A stretch of DNA of 64,000 bases from Sipunculus nudus. Taxonomy: Eukaryota > Annelida > Sipuncula > Golfingiida > Sipunculidae. This document shows positions 11,400-24,019 of this stretch, in pieces; the stretch's first letter is position 1, and each line of letters opens with the position of its first letter. The stretch spans positions 34,614,164-34,678,163 of the forward strand of contig CM049315.1 of NCBI GenBank assembly GCA_026874595.1. The letters are read 5' to 3'. A model generated the notes under the pieces. That model worked only from the letters and a program-made list of their open reading frames with translations, was not told where the DNA came from and did not search any database. The position numbers and the translations under genes were made by a program.

Positions 11400-11830
11400 G
11401 GAGAAGGGATGCTGGGTCTTAGGGAACAAGGTATTTCTGATCAGCTTAATGACCAGCGTAAATTAATTACAGAGAATCTATTACTGTCTTGTCTCAACAG
11501 GCAATAGATCAGGGAAGGCAAGGCGGGAGGAAGGATTCAATAATATTGCAGAGCCCATGGGCAAAATATGCACCAGAGACATGCTCGGAGGTGATTGCAG
11601 GTTCCTGGTTGTATGGTGCACGGAATTACATTGGAGGTCCCACGCGGTATTGATCAACAGGATCAGATCAGAATCTGTTTAGCACCACTATAAATCTGGC
11701 TGGTCCAGCACAAAACAGTGCCACATGCAGCTCTATTAATCCCCGCAAGCTCCATGGATTAGCTCGTTGCCAATGCGACACATTACTGACTGTCAATCCC
11801 TGGATGGTAGTAAGGAGCTTATGACACCTA
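11400..11830. promoter_or_regulatory. Candidate conserved non-coding element
   Basis: A 430-bp single-copy island of balanced composition between AT-rich flanks. It includes GTAAATTAATTACAGAG (11458), CACTATAAATCTGGC (11685) and CCATGGATTAGC (11752). There is no sustained open frame on either strand, which argues against an exon. The regulatory role is inferred from composition only. Confidence 0.33.
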
Positions 11831-12730
11831 CAACTAGGGAACATTTAACATAACTTTGTCACTTCATTGGAAAATCTGCAGCTTAAACCCTGTCGTAAAA
11901 GAAAATTTATTGTCTTACTGAATAACATCTCGCATTATTTATAAGCATTTTGGCCCTTCGATGGTTCGTCAGTATTGCCTAGATGTTGTAGAGCTCTGAG
12001 CTATTTTACGCACCCTTCTCATGCATTCAGACTGTACATTATTGAGCTCCAGTCACCCTCTGGCCAAAAAAATCCAATATGTGTCTGAAGCATTGATTCT
12101 TTCTAAATATCACTGACAACCCTTGTGGTGCTTAAACCTCTAATACCAGAATTATCTACACTGTTTGACCTCTGACCTTTATCATGACCTTACATCCCAC
12201 CTTCACTTATTAAATTCATTCTTATAAAAATCTAATAATGCCATGCATTACTTTCATATTTAAGCTGAGTATTTTTAATCTTCAACCTTGAACATGGGAA
12301 CCACCTTTTATAATTACACCTAGCTCTCAGACACCTAGCTCTCTATTATGGACACTTGCTGCAGTGCTGTAATTATTGATAAGTGGATTCTTAGTTTATA
12401 CAGACACTTCTTTATTTAACAAGCCCAAATCTAGGTTCTCCCAAATATTGTCTATTAAAAGGAGGGTTTTGCTGAATACCCAAAACCGAAGGACAGTCAA
12501 TAGTGAACAAATATCTCTACCAAGGCTTGATATTCAGGCACATTTCAAGAGTGTGTCATAAGATATATGCTGAACGTCTCTGCACTGGGATTTAAACTCC
12601 ATACACAATGGGTAGACAGTCTTTGAATTGCACATCTCAATTTAAGCATCTGATTAAAGAAATTATGTTTTTCCCTTTGTTTTTTTTATTATTGAAAAAC
12701 ACATCACATGTACAACAAGCCAATTCGTGG
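11831..12730. other. Non-coding stretch, nothing recognised
   Basis: Mixed sequence. The plus frame at 12376-12561 is short and unremarkable. Confidence 0.5.
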
Positions 12731-13197
12731 AATTAATGTCCCCCGCCTTTAGGTTCTTGTTATCTTTCATGCTTGATAAGCAACCAAAATTATGACATGT
12801 GGAGAAAATCTTGAGAGCAAAACTCAAAAATACTTAAAACAGATGCACTAAGACATGTGAAGACATCTGCAGGGGAACATAAAAACTAAAACACATTGAG
12901 AAATAAACCAAAATCCACTGCGACATGTGGAGACATCTACAGGTGAACATTTAAAATAAAACACACTGAGAAATTTGACCAAAATTTTTCAATTTTGAGC
13001 TGGAGAGAAATATTTTTCAGATACACACTCTAATCCCAACCATGGTATGCATGAGAGCAATCACTGAACCAAATTTGAATGAAATCGGATAAAATTTAGG
13101 AAAGTTATAGCACGGAAACAAAATCCTGACGAACGGACAGACAGACAGACAGACAAACCTTAATCAATGTCCCCCGCATCCGCGGAGCAGGGGACAA
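12731..13197 (+). mobile_element. Family D non-autonomous element with terminal hairpin
   Basis: The left end AATTAATGTCCCCCGCC is echoed at the right end by ATCAATGTCCCCCGC, followed by a complementary GGGGACA. The right end folds as TGTCCCC (13168-13174) with GGGGACA (13190-13196), and the loop contains CCGCGG. Inside are two ~70-bp tandem units (12846 and 12916, each with GACATGTG and AGACATCT) and a GACAGACAGACAGAC tract before the hairpin. There is no protein-coding capacity. The layout parallels families A and B. Confidence 0.72.
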
Positions 13198-13790
13198 AAA
13201 ATACAATACCAATAAAACACACAAATTCAAAACATGAACATTAACTTTATGTCTTTCCCTAAGTTTTTAATTTCAGGAGAGTATGAATAAATTTCAATGG
13301 TAATTTACATTATAAGTCTGGATAAGTCTAAGTATAATATATATTTCATGTGTAATTTTCCTTTAAACTAACAAGAAAACCCCGATAAAAGTAAAAAAAA
13401 TGAGAAAATGGGACACAAAATATACACAAATAAAAATTTATTCCTTCTTGGTTCTGATACAAAACCCTGAAGGCAGATGGCACCTGTGTTGGAACAAGCA
13501 TCAGGTATTCTTCCAAGCAGAAATGAAAGCTAGATCATTTGATCACTGGAAGGATCACCCAGGTAACAAGCATTAGACCAGTAATGGGGAATCAGCTATT
13601 GAGTGTACAACCTTGGAAATAAGGTCGCGGGCAAAAAGAGATAACTTTTGCTAACTTCTAATCTATGCCTATTACTGTAACTACAGGTCAGTTTTGGACA
13701 ATCAGATCTAGCACAAACATTGGCAGATGATAGACACTAGGGACTCCTAGGTCTCAATTCAGATGAATTTATCTATAATGATATTTTTAT
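13198..13790. other. Non-coding stretch, nothing recognised
   Basis: AT-rich to mixed sequence without long frames or repeats that I could pair. Confidence 0.5.
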
Positions 13791-13794
13791 TAGC

Positions 13795-14125
13795 TTTTTC
13801 AAAATGTGGGTCCTGTGACCTTGACCCTTGACCTTGGGACCTATAATCAATAGGTTTCTTCCCCTACTGGAAGGTGAGCCAAATATGAAGGATGGAAGAG
13901 TTGTGATGAAAAGGTTGGCTTCAAATGTACCCAGAAGCTTGTTAAAGAAGAGTCCTATGACCTCATCCATGTGAACTCAAAATAAGAGGTATTCTCACCT
14001 TATTGGTAGGTAAAAATATGTGAAAAATGGAAGATTGGGCTGAAAAGTTTGGTATAAGAAGAGGACCTTGTGACCTTGACCTTTGCCTTGTGAACTAAGA
14101 ATCTGCAGGTCCTATATCCTAAATT
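13795..14125. repeat. Family E degenerate GACCTTGACC repeats
   Basis: Phrases such as GTGACCTTGACCCTTGACC (13815), CTATGACCTCATCC (13952) and GTGACCTTGACCTTTGCC (14071) recur about every 130 bp. Each precedes a statement of the type AACTCAAAATAAGAGG. A further relative is at 14572 (ATCTTGACCTTTG). I recall similar repeats from marine invertebrates but cannot name the family. Confidence 0.6.
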
Positions 14126-14603
14126 TCCACTGATGACCTTGAGATGGATTTAAAGAAAAAACTGGAAACTGGAACTGGAAACAAGTGCCAAATTTACATT
14201 GACAAAACACTTGCAAATTCATACCAAGTGCAAGTCGTCTGAGGACAACAGAACTCATCTGTACAGGGCATTTAGGAAATCCTTGACCTTTAATCCCCAA
14301 ATTATATGTTGGATTCTAAACTCTCTATGCAATACATATATGAAATATGTAAGCCATATGGTGAGTGGTTGTTGAGTTATAAAGAGTAAACAAAAGCTTT
14401 AATCTGTGCTGGGTTGAGATATGTACACAATTTTTAAAATATGGTTAAAACTTTTAACTATGCAAGGTTTTGTCACTATACATAAGTCTACAAAGTTTAA
14501 CTGAAATGTCTTCATAAGCTAGGAGAAATGAGCCTAACAAATGACTTGTTCATGAACAAAGAGGGCCTGTAATCTTGACCTTTGAAACCCCAAATCTAAG
14601 GGG
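14126..14603. other. Non-coding stretch with one isolated array monomer
   Basis: Around 14165-14240 is a single diverged copy of the ~95-bp monomer that forms the next array (CTGGAAACAAGTGCC, then ACACTTGCAAATTC). The rest is not recognised. Confidence 0.55.
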
Positions 14604-16020
14604 GATTATTAGTTATGTATACAATACATATGTGTAATATGAAAGCAATCAGGTCAGCTAGTGGTTACTGAGTTACAGGCCTAACAAAAAACTTTTACCT
14701 GAGGTGTCTACTGATGACACCGATGCCAAGGGTACAGTTTCAGCTCTCCTGAACTTGCAAATGGAATCAAGTGCCACATTTAGTTTGAAGAAACACTTGC
14801 TAATTCACACTAAGTGTAAAACAAATTGAAAACAGAGAAAAAGATGCACTTGCAACTGGAAACAAGTGCACAATTTAGTTTGAAAAAAAAGCCCTTCCAA
14901 ATTCACACCAAGTGTAAAACCAAATGAAAACAGAGAAAAAGATGCACATGCAACTGGAAAAAAGTGCACAATTTAGTTTAAAAAAACATTTCCAAATTCA
15001 CACCAAGTGTAAAACAAATTGAAATCAGAGAAAAAGGATGCACTTGCAACTGGAAACAAGTGTAAAATTCAGTCTGAAGAAACACTAGCAAATTCACACT
15101 AAGTGTAAAACAAATGGAAAACAGAGAAAAAGATGGACTAGGAACTGGAAACAAATTGCACAATATAGTTTGAAGAAACACTTGTGAATTCTCACCAAAT
15201 GTTAAAACAATTTGAATTAGTTTATTAGGGATTATTAGTTATGTATACAATACATATGTGTTATATGAAAGCAATCAGGTCAGCTAGTGGTAACTGAGTT
15301 ACAGGCCTAACAAAAAACTTTTACCTGAGGTGTCTACTGATGACACTGACGCCAAGGGTACAGTTTCAGCTCTCCTGAACTTGCAAATGGAATCAAGTGC
15401 CACATTTAGTTTGAAGAAACACTTGCTAATTCACACTAAGTGTAAAAAAAATTGAAAACAGAGAAAAAGATGCTCTTGCAACTGGAAACAAGTGAACAAT
15501 TAAGTTTTAAGAAACACTTGCAATTCACACCAAGTTTAAAACATATGGAAAACAGAGAAAAAGATGTACTTAGTACTGGAAACAATTGCACAATTAAGTT
15601 TGAAGAAACACTTGCAAATTCTTACCAAATTTAAAAACAAATTGAAAACAGAGAAGAATGCAATTGCAACAGGAAACAATTGCACAATTAAGTTTTAAGA
15701 AACACTTGCAATTCACAACAAGTTTAAAACAATTTAAAAATAGAAAAATGAAAATAGAGAAAAGGATGCACTTGCAACCTGAACCAAGTGCACAATTTAG
15801 TTTGAAGAAACACCTGGGAATTCACACCAAGTGTAAAACAAATTAAAAAAAACAGGAAAAAAAGGTGAACTTTCAACTTGAAAGCAAGTGCAAAATTAAA
15901 TTATGCTCGAAGAAACAGTTGCCAATCCACAACAAGTTTAAAACAAACTAAAAACAGAGTAAAATGTTCCTTGCAACTGGAAACAAGTGCCAAAATAATG
16001 AGAAAAACACTTGCAAAGTT
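14604..16020. repeat. Higher-order tandem array: ~95-100-bp monomers inside a 626-bp duplication
   Basis: Monomers carrying GGAAACAAGTGC, TTTGAAGAAACACTTGC and CACCAAGTGTAAAAC start near 14763, 14858, 14956, 15052 and 15147. They resume near 15389, 15484, 15578, 15672, 15780, 15880 and 15979. A unique leader (GATTATTAGTTATGTATAC and onward) occurs at 14604 and 15230, giving a 626-bp higher-order unit. Each monomer has inverted CAAGTG/CACTTG halves. Short open frames on both strands arise from repeat composition, not coding. Confidence 0.93.
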
Positions 16021-16165
16021 CCATCTGTTGGGAATTTCCATTTTTGTAAAAGCTATTCTTCTGTACTGGACATGGAATTTTCATTCTGTTGTAACATTCT
16101 GTTTTTCTGTACTAGCTTGTTCTTGAATTTCCATTCTTTTGTAACATTCTTTGCTTCTTGACATG
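16021..16165. repeat. Short degenerate direct repeats
   Basis: GGAATTTCCATTTTTGTAA, GGAATTTTCATTCTGTTGTA and GAATTTCCATTCTTTTGTA occur at roughly 50-bp spacing, each followed by AACATTCT-like sequence in the last two. Confidence 0.7.
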
Positions 16166-17261
16166 GACCCAGATTCTGAATTACATCCGCATATGACACA
16201 GCAGCAGAAAGAATGAAGGACTTACTAATCTCTGTTTATTGGGCATGTTTTCACTACGGATTCATATTTTATTGAATATTTAGCCTGAAATGATTATTAA
16301 ATAACCATCGATCAGTTTGCTCAAACATCTGATTCATTATGAAATAAGAAATGACTCCCACAACTTAGATATCACTTTAAATATAAAATGACAGCTGACA
16401 AAATACCGGTACATGTGATGATAATAAACAACAGCATTTGTATCTAAACATCACCAGTAATGACATATGGATTGACTTAAACAAAACCATGGATGACAGA
16501 TATAAAATACAGGGGTCGTAATATTTTGAAATTTTCACCTGCCCAACGAAAGGCATTAATACAGGTTTGCCTTCCCAGAAATCTTTGGCCTTTCTGCTGA
16601 AGATGCACTGTACCTAGAGTTGGGATGGTTACGGGTATACAGTAATTTCACAGTATCTGACAGCTATGGTAATTATATCATTAACTTTCCTATATTATCG
16701 CGATATAACAGTATGGATTTTGGTCCATGATTTTGGTTCACAAGCAAAGCCTTTGAAATGAATTTTCTGAGAAAACTGGCATCATTAGAGTCTGTCCACA
16801 TTTAAAATAAACTTATTTTCAAGAATCATATTTATTTATATAAATCACATGTATTTGAATACCTGCGTGTGGGTAGAACCATGTGCTTACAGACTTTGGG
16901 ATAAGTCGGAATTGGCAGGACGATTCAGAGAGGAAAGAACTATAATTTCAGGAGAAAATAACATTAAAAAGAAAGAGCAATAAATAAACATATTTATCCT
17001 TTTATAGCATGGAATGAAAATGTCAACATAAAAGTGTCACCACTGGAAAGGAAGCATGGTAGAAAGTTCTGCCAAGAATGATTTGACAGTGGGGGCAGAA
17101 GTTCCTGGGCCTCAAGTTTGCACACCTGCAGTGCCTTCATGCAGCTAACATCACTAAATGAGTCATTCTGCACAATGGGTATAAATGATATTAATAGTTA
17201 ATCCCTTGTATAAAGTCAAGACTATAAAGGTGGCTGTTATTAATATCATTATTGATGGCTC
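16166..17261. other. Non-coding stretch, nothing recognised
   Basis: AT-rich. No sustained frames. Confidence 0.5.
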
Positions 17262-17490
17262 ATTCAAAAATGCCATTTTATATTATTGATACCGGTTATT
17301 CCGTGATATAAAAGTATATTTTGATAAATATGTTTGATAAATTCATAAATGCCATTTTATATTATTGATTCCTGTAATATTGTGATATAAAAGTATATTT
17401 TGATAAATATTTTTGATAAATTCATAAATGCCATTTTTTTTTACTGATACCGGTAATACTGTGATATAAAAGTATATTTTGATAAAATCT
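17262..17490. repeat. Three-copy tandem repeat, period 79 bp
   Basis: Units begin ATTCAWAAATGCCATTTT at 17262, 17341 and 17420. They share GTGATATAAAAGTATATTTT and GATACCGGTWAT. Spacing is exactly 79 bp both times. Confidence 0.95.
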
Positions 17491-20284
17491 GAATATTTAT
17501 CATGATATCAAAAGCTAATATTGTCCAACAACTAATTAATTGTACCATCATATCAAACTATCAGTCTCATTTCGCTCAGTGTAAACCTGATTCTGCCATA
17601 TCTTACAAACAAATATCCTACATGCACACATGCATGCAAAAAGAACTTTTTTTTCAATTTTAAAAGTAACACTGTTTTATCAGAAACATGATTGTGTTGT
17701 AAAAAAGACAGGAAAATATAGGAGATGATTGCTTAAATTACAGATAGTATAAAAAATTATAGATCATTTTGTTTTTTATAGGAAAATATAGGGGGTCAGG
17801 AAAACCATCTGTAATATATTTCATTTTTGTGTTTTTGTTACTACTAATTATCAGCTACTAATGTGGAAAACATCTAGGTGTTCACCTTTCCAACAGATAA
17901 GTACAAAATGAAATATGCCTTTCCGTGCAAGTGTTTGCCCGTCTGAGATGGGCGGATAGGCCTTATTTTGACCCCTGAAAAACATATTCCAGGGTTTTCA
18001 ATGACTCCTATATTTCCTATTATTTCCTACGCACAATCATATTTCTATTATGATCATTAATATTGAATAATTATTGCCATTACAGAAAACATTCAGCTAA
18101 TCTGTAGAACTTCAAGTACATTTAAATGTTGTAAACATAGAAAGTACAGCTATCTTAATCATTAAAGCAGATTTTTAAACTTTTGGAAAATTGATAGTCA
18201 TGGTTACTAACCAGGTAAAACATTGAAACTCCTATATATTCCTGGCTAAAAATTCCTATGAACTCCTATATTCTTAGTCCTCAAATGCTATTACAAAAAT
18301 TCCTACATATCTTAAGGTGCCTGGTGAGAACACTGGTACATTTTCTCATTAACAAAGATTCCTTATTTTAATCACAGTCAGCCTATTACATAACAGAGAG
18401 GTTAAGTGGGCTGGCTTCAGTCATTATCCAAAGCTTCCTCAAGGCAGTTCATCGGCGGTGTGCAATAAAACACAGAGTGATCACTTTCTATTGTCTAATT
18501 ATTTTGGCTTTACCTGTTAATGTGTGGGTTGAGGAAGAAGTCATTTAACAATGAATCTGTCTTCAATGTCACTGATGCCACTATGTTAAAATGGTCTATT
18601 CTGATATCTAACATTGATCGAGCCATGCTCCTATGGTTAAAGGGGTCTATTCTAATATCTGACGTCTATTAATTAAAGATAAAACCTTGAAAATTTTATA
18701 AATTATACAAGGCCAAAAAAAAACACCTATCCAACTGCACATAAACTGTTTGTTTCATTTATATCCATGCACTTGTGACATGGGGAAGTGCCCACCAAAA
18801 TAATCCAAACACATCCAACAAAGCTATGTGGAGGAAAGTTTTACAAATGCTGTTTCACTACTAGTAACTTATCAACCTTCGCACATCAAACTAATCACCT
18901 TTGTGGGTTGGTTATTAAGGTGGTTATACTTGACACCAACATATGTCTTTCCTATGTCTCTTTGTTTCTTTGAGTTAAAGGTTCTTTAAAAGTTATTGGT
19001 GAATTTCATCAATATTTAAGAGGAGAAATGAAGATTAGAAAAATGTGAGGAGTAATGAAGACAAGAGAGACAGAATTACAAACTGCTGCTATCTGAAGAT
19101 AGACCCCAGTTGATGATGTGCCTTACAAAGTACAGCTGTCTGTCAGCAATTGAGCTGGAACTGCCACTAGTGCAGACATCTGCAGAAAATGTTGAAACTA
19201 TTATCAGAGGAGAGCGGTTGGTATTTTAATCAGGGAAAGGAATTCTGGGTAAAATTTAGCATACTGCAACAGAACATTATTCATCTCTTTGTGATCACAA
19301 TACTGACCCACACAGAATTAGTGAATCCATGTATCTCTATTACAAAGGTTTGTTTTGGCTATAATTTGAATCTGTCAGACTAAAGCTTTTACAGCAATTG
19401 AAACCCAATTTTGGGCTCAGTTTTAAACTCCATGCATAGCAATTTAAATTTAACTTTCAGAAAATTTATCATTGCAATGACAACAACACAGCCCCTGACA
19501 CGTCTTTAACACATCAGTCACTGACATCTGCATTAATTTCCTCTGCAGCCAAAGTAGTACTAATTGGAAGATGAGCTGGCTGGATTTTAAACAGTCCTTG
19601 CATGTTAGACCCAGGCAGAGCAGATGGTCTTTATTATGTACACCTCAGGTGTCTTCTTCTCCAGATCAGGACCACAGAGAAGCACTATATACTAGCTCTG
19701 ATTGGCTTCATGTCCATGAGATTCAATTTTTGCGATTTCTTCTTTTTTTAGTGTTTCACAAGGCTTTGATTGTCACCATCTCACTTTACAATAAACTACA
19801 CATAGTATATATTTATTGTAGTAAATTATTTGTAAGTTCAAAGAATTCTTTATAATTTGAAAAGGAGGACAAGAACACTGAATATTGCAAGTGGAAATTC
19901 TTGTTCATTATAAATGGATGAATATAAAATTTTATAATATACATATTTTTCTTTACCTTATAGATAATGTAAAAGAACTGTTAATACTAATTATATCAAA
20001 ATTTTGCAAACAAAGGTAATGTAAATGAGATGCTAATAAGGCTACATAAAAGGTTGTAAATGTGTAGTTGGGGTGTCTATTTTACAAAAGTTCAATTTTT
20101 TAAAATAATTTCCCTTTAACCAATATCATGAATTTGAAACCCCCCGAAAAATATATACTGTTGATTCTGTCAGTTTACTGAACACTACTTTGTCACAATG
20201 GAAGATATTTTGTTTATTGAAGCTCTCTGGATCTTGAAATATTTTAAGGTACTTGCCTTAGATTATTCCAGATGTCAGATACTT
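17491..20284. other. AT-rich non-coding stretch
   Basis: No gene recognised. Minor items are a hairpin at 17937-17953 (GCCCGTCTGAGATGGGC), repeated phrases ACTCCTATAT and AATTCCTA around 18000-18300, and a near-duplicate GGTCTATTCTRATATCT at about 18592 and 18650. Confidence 0.5.
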
Positions 20285-20500
20285 CTCACATTAAAACTTT
20301 GCCATCAGGCTGGGATCAGTAGATACATGGAAATCATATTTATCAGGATTAATAGAAATCTCTACATATAATGTACGAGTATTATCATATAAAATTCTGC
20401 TCTTAACTCTGCTGATTGATATACATGTATCCCCTTGCCACCAAATTCTCTCTGCATATAGATTCTCGTCCGTACGCTGTCCACAAGGTACACTGCATAT
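20285..20500 (-). CDS. Possible terminal exon, unrecognised protein (low confidence)
   Basis: A minus-strand frame of about 66 codons follows an acceptor-like TTTTGTGTATATGCAG and ends in a stop near 20287. Its translation starts VPCGQRTDENLYAERIWW and looks more protein-like than other frames in the window, with two cysteines and a C-terminal NPDKYDFHVSTDP. I do not recognise a family. It lies 3' of the candidate exons at 21.25-21.52 kb on the same strand, so they could belong to one gene, but the phases do not join cleanly. It may equally be chance in AT-rich DNA. Confidence 0.2.
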
Positions 20501-20825
20501 ACACAAAACCCCAGATGTCAAAGGTCACATGTTGAAATTATGAGTATACTAATAGCTTATGTAAAACTGCCTTTCAAGGTATGAAACTTCCCCAGTTCAT
20601 CAAATAGGGCAGTTAAATATGCATAACCTTTCAACGAAATGGTGCCTTCCAAAAATGTCACCATCACCTGAATCATTTCAAAATTTGCAGATGCTGATTT
20701 TTTTGAGTCATAGTAGCAATCTATAATCCACCTTAAACATTTAAAATCATAAGGTTATACTATAATATTAATAGAACAGAATTCGAAAGACAATGGGTAA
20801 AGAAAAACAATATGATATATAATAT

Positions 20826-20875
20826 ACTAGCTGATAGACCCGGTATACCCGGGCTTATCACCGGGGTTGGGGAGA
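20826..20875. other. CTAGCTGA...CCCGG motif, possible mobile-element end
   Basis: ACTAGCTGATAGACCCGG is followed by TATACCCGGGC and ATCACCGGGG, a sharp GC island in AT-rich DNA. I recall CTAGCTGACCCGG-type termini on dispersed repeats in several invertebrates, but cannot name the family, and no matching second end was found. Confidence 0.35.
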
Positions 20876-21249
20876 TTTATTAACTGAGATGTGAAATGTT
20901 GGCTCATTTTTTTTTTATTCTAAAAGTTAACAGAAAATATAGGTTTTCAGTGGGAAACTGTCTCCATAAGATATGTATAAACATTTTGGCACAACTGCAG
21001 AATAACTCACGCACCTCTCTTAGGCACAACCCTTCTGTGAACAGAAAACGTTTCTATTTACAGCTGCTTGTATCTTAATTTTGCCACTTACTTTTAAATT
21101 ACATGAATCCTTAACATCATACCGTCCGTATAAACTCATAATCTGGTGGAGACAGTGCGTGAGTGATCCTGCAGTCACTTCAATATTTGTAACATTTATT
21201 TTGTGGTTCTGTCCTCGTGGCAAGAAATTTATACCCCGTTATGTTTACC

Positions 21250-21398
21250 TGGATGACCTGGCCAGTGATGGTGTTGACATTGCGAACCGGAATGAGATGC
21301 GTGGCATTCTGGTTTTCAATGATATTTGACTGGATTCTATCGGTGAACGTATAAAGATTAGGTTGATTTATTAAATGTACATTGCAAGGAAACTGTTC
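21250..21398 (-). CDS. Possible internal exon, unrecognised protein (low confidence)
   Basis: On the minus strand an acceptor-like TTTCTTTCTTCAG precedes a phase-0 open segment starting EQFPCNVHLINQPNLYTF. It runs to PVRNVNTITGQVIQ, where a donor-like CAG/GTAAAC occurs (21248-21250). Codon use looks coding-like. The upstream candidate segment (21427-21523) joins it in frame if the 28 bases between are removed. No family recognised. A pseudogene, a transposon remnant or chance remain possible. Confidence 0.27.
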
Positions 21399-21426
21399 CT
21401 GAAGAAAGAAACAGAAATATGCATAC

Positions 21427-21523
21427 CTCGTAAGTAGCAGAAGCGGACCCAACGATACTCCATGCACAGGGTCCGTATTCATTTTTAACTGCCGCAATGT
21501 TTTTTTTTTTCATCGTATCAGAC
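21427..21523 (-). CDS. Possible internal exon, unrecognised protein (low confidence)
   Basis: The minus-strand frame contains NEYGPCAWSIVGSASATYE and ends at a donor-like GAG/GTATGC (21427/21426). A possible acceptor GTTTCAG lies upstream near 21533. The next minus-strand frame begins only 28 bases on (21398). Ordinary animal introns are longer, so this is either a 28-bp insertion that broke a frame, an extreme mini-intron or coincidence. No start codon or promoter can be assigned. Confidence 0.22.
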
Positions 21524-24019
21524 AAATTTGTAGGCCTGAAACCCCAGACACCACTCCACCCCACCCCACGCCTGTTCCTGAAATTGGAACCTTGAATTAG
21601 TTTTGTCATTAATCCTCCTGGGTTGAACTCTCCTTTTCATAAAGCGAAAAAACATGTGTTTTTCTCTTTTACTGACCAAGCACGTGGGTCAAATCCCTCA
21701 TTGAAAGCATGCGTTATTCATATGAACAATAGTCCTTAGTGTTAGAGGTTAAGTGACCACGATGCACGCATTACGGTGATTGCCGAAGGCAGTTCGGCTG
21801 TGCTTGGTAAAAAAATTGGAAAAATCACTCAAAATTATATGTATATTAAAAATTATTTATTTTAATATCACCTATGTCACTGCGGGGATAATAACCTTTA
21901 AAATTATGAATGGCACAATATTGTACACAGCGCGGTTTAAGAGAACATTGCAAACAAACGTGAACTGAATTCCTTTTATAAGTATTAGATGGCAAGACAT
22001 TATATGAGTCTGAAGATCCATTAAGGCTTAAGTTTTTATCATGTTTATTCACTTCTGGTGGACTTACAAGGAAAACTGGAAAATGGTTTTCTTTCACAAT
22101 GAGACACCCTTTCTTTGCGTATTTAGTGGTAAACCCTCCTTATTTTGCAAGTTATAGGCATCAATTATTAACACCCACTCCAAAAAGTCATTGTAGGAAA
22201 CACCTTCTTGTAAAACCAGCAAAACATTCCGACCATTATTTACCTATAGCTTTATTTTTTTGCTGCTCTACCTGAACCAGAATGGTGCAAGACTGACAGA
22301 TATTGATTAAAGAAACAGAACCATAAGCTGCTTAAGAACAGACCATTAAAGAGAATATTTTGCTGTGGCCAAGGTAGCATTGACATTTAGACTTACAGCG
22401 TTTTCTGCTGTGGCTATGAAACTTAAGCTTCAACTGGCATTTACTATAAATATTCGTCGATTCAATAACAGCAGGCAGAAATAAAGCACATATTCACCTG
22501 AAACCATGGAAACCAATCTCTCTCCTTGAGGTTATTATATGTAACAGATAATGCCCGGTCAATGTTACTTTGGGTCTCCTTTGATAGCTTTAAACTTCAC
22601 CCAGTTCAATGCTTTTCATGAGGAAGAAACAGTAGTTCTTTGAAGTTTTATGAAAAGACAAACCTTGTAACTGTGTCGCTTCTGGAGCAAATTGTATCTA
22701 TTTTTAATATACAACAGCCAGGGTATTGAAGCAAAAAAATTATTACATTTTCCCCCCTTTATAAAAGGATAGTTCTAAGGCTCCTGGTGACAGTGCTGTC
22801 TAATGAAATTGGTTGAAGGTAAAGTAACAAAAAGATAATACTTCCTGTGTTTCAGACTATGTGCATTTCTGGATGATCCAGAAATGAACAAAATGTCATA
22901 TAACCTGTCATGAAGACACTAAAGCAAATCCCTGAAGGTTCTGTCCAAATTTGGTACTTTTACCTATTAAAATATATTGCACAGGAACAAATTAGAACCT
23001 TCAGTTCCAGAATGCTTTAACCTCAAGGCTGAAAGGCTAGAAAATCTAAATGCTGAGCTATTTCCCGTTTACAATTGATGAAGTAATAGGGAGTGAGCAG
23101 CCTTATTTTGTGAGGATTTCAAAGATACTATTTGTGAAAAAGAGAGTGAATCTGAACTTGAAGATTTATGTACATTAATCTTCATCAGTCACTTGAGGCT
23201 GTCATAATATTCCTTTTACCTCACTTGGCCAGGTTTATTATTGGTATAAAGCACTTAGCTCTGAGCAGTACTTGGCCATGAGCTTTTTCTAATTTAAGCT
23301 TTTCTACTTCACCATCAGTCCTATGCACTTGTCTAGGACTCAATAAGCACTTCACCTGACACTACTCAACATTTAATCATGGTTTATGATTTATTCCTTG
23401 AGGTTTCCCTGTAACAGGTGTGCTATGTCATTGATATTTCTTCTACATTTGTATATCATATTTTCCTACCAGGCACCTACTACCCTATGTCACGAAGGAC
23501 TACCTGTCCTAGATATCTGACATATCAATAGGCCACTGAGTTCTACTGGGAGATGACAGAATATATTAAATATATTGATTACTTCAAGAACACAGTGTCA
23601 GCTAGTCCACCCACATCCTTGTTAGTGGCTGGAGCCTGACAGAAAATCTCACCTGCAAGCTGTCAGTTTATTTATTTTATGATTCTGGACTAAAAGTCAA
23701 GCCAAAGGTGAGTCCAGATATTAAGTCAATATTTCAAACAGCAGCAGAAACCAGAACACCAGCACTGCTACAAGCAGGTAAATAAATTGACCGTAGGAGT
23801 TGTCACGCCTTGTTTACAAAAATTGTGAAAGTTTCCATTTGCAATATACCATCAAACATTTATTCTGTACCAGAAATCTATACAACTCCTGTGAAGAGTG
23901 TTTAATAACAAAGATATGCCTGGTATCAATGGTGGCTTTCCAAGTGTAAAGAGGTCAATGGCATGGAGCCTGATCCATCAATAAGGGCCAAATTATCTGT
24001 GAGACCTTTGGCAATATAT
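21524..24019. other. Non-coding stretch, nothing recognised
   Basis: Mixed composition. Short frames on both strands (21780-21968, 21846-22097) overlap each other and show no domain. No repeats linked to other parts of the window. Confidence 0.5.

Noticed and set aside
13141-13200. Possible CRISPR-like or terminator hairpin (GACAGACAGACAGAC followed by a GC stem)
   Set aside because: The genome is clearly eukaryotic and the hairpin is the family D 3' end.
14978-16161. Series of 60-82-codon frames on both strands
   Set aside because: They follow the ~95-bp tandem monomers and have no independent support.
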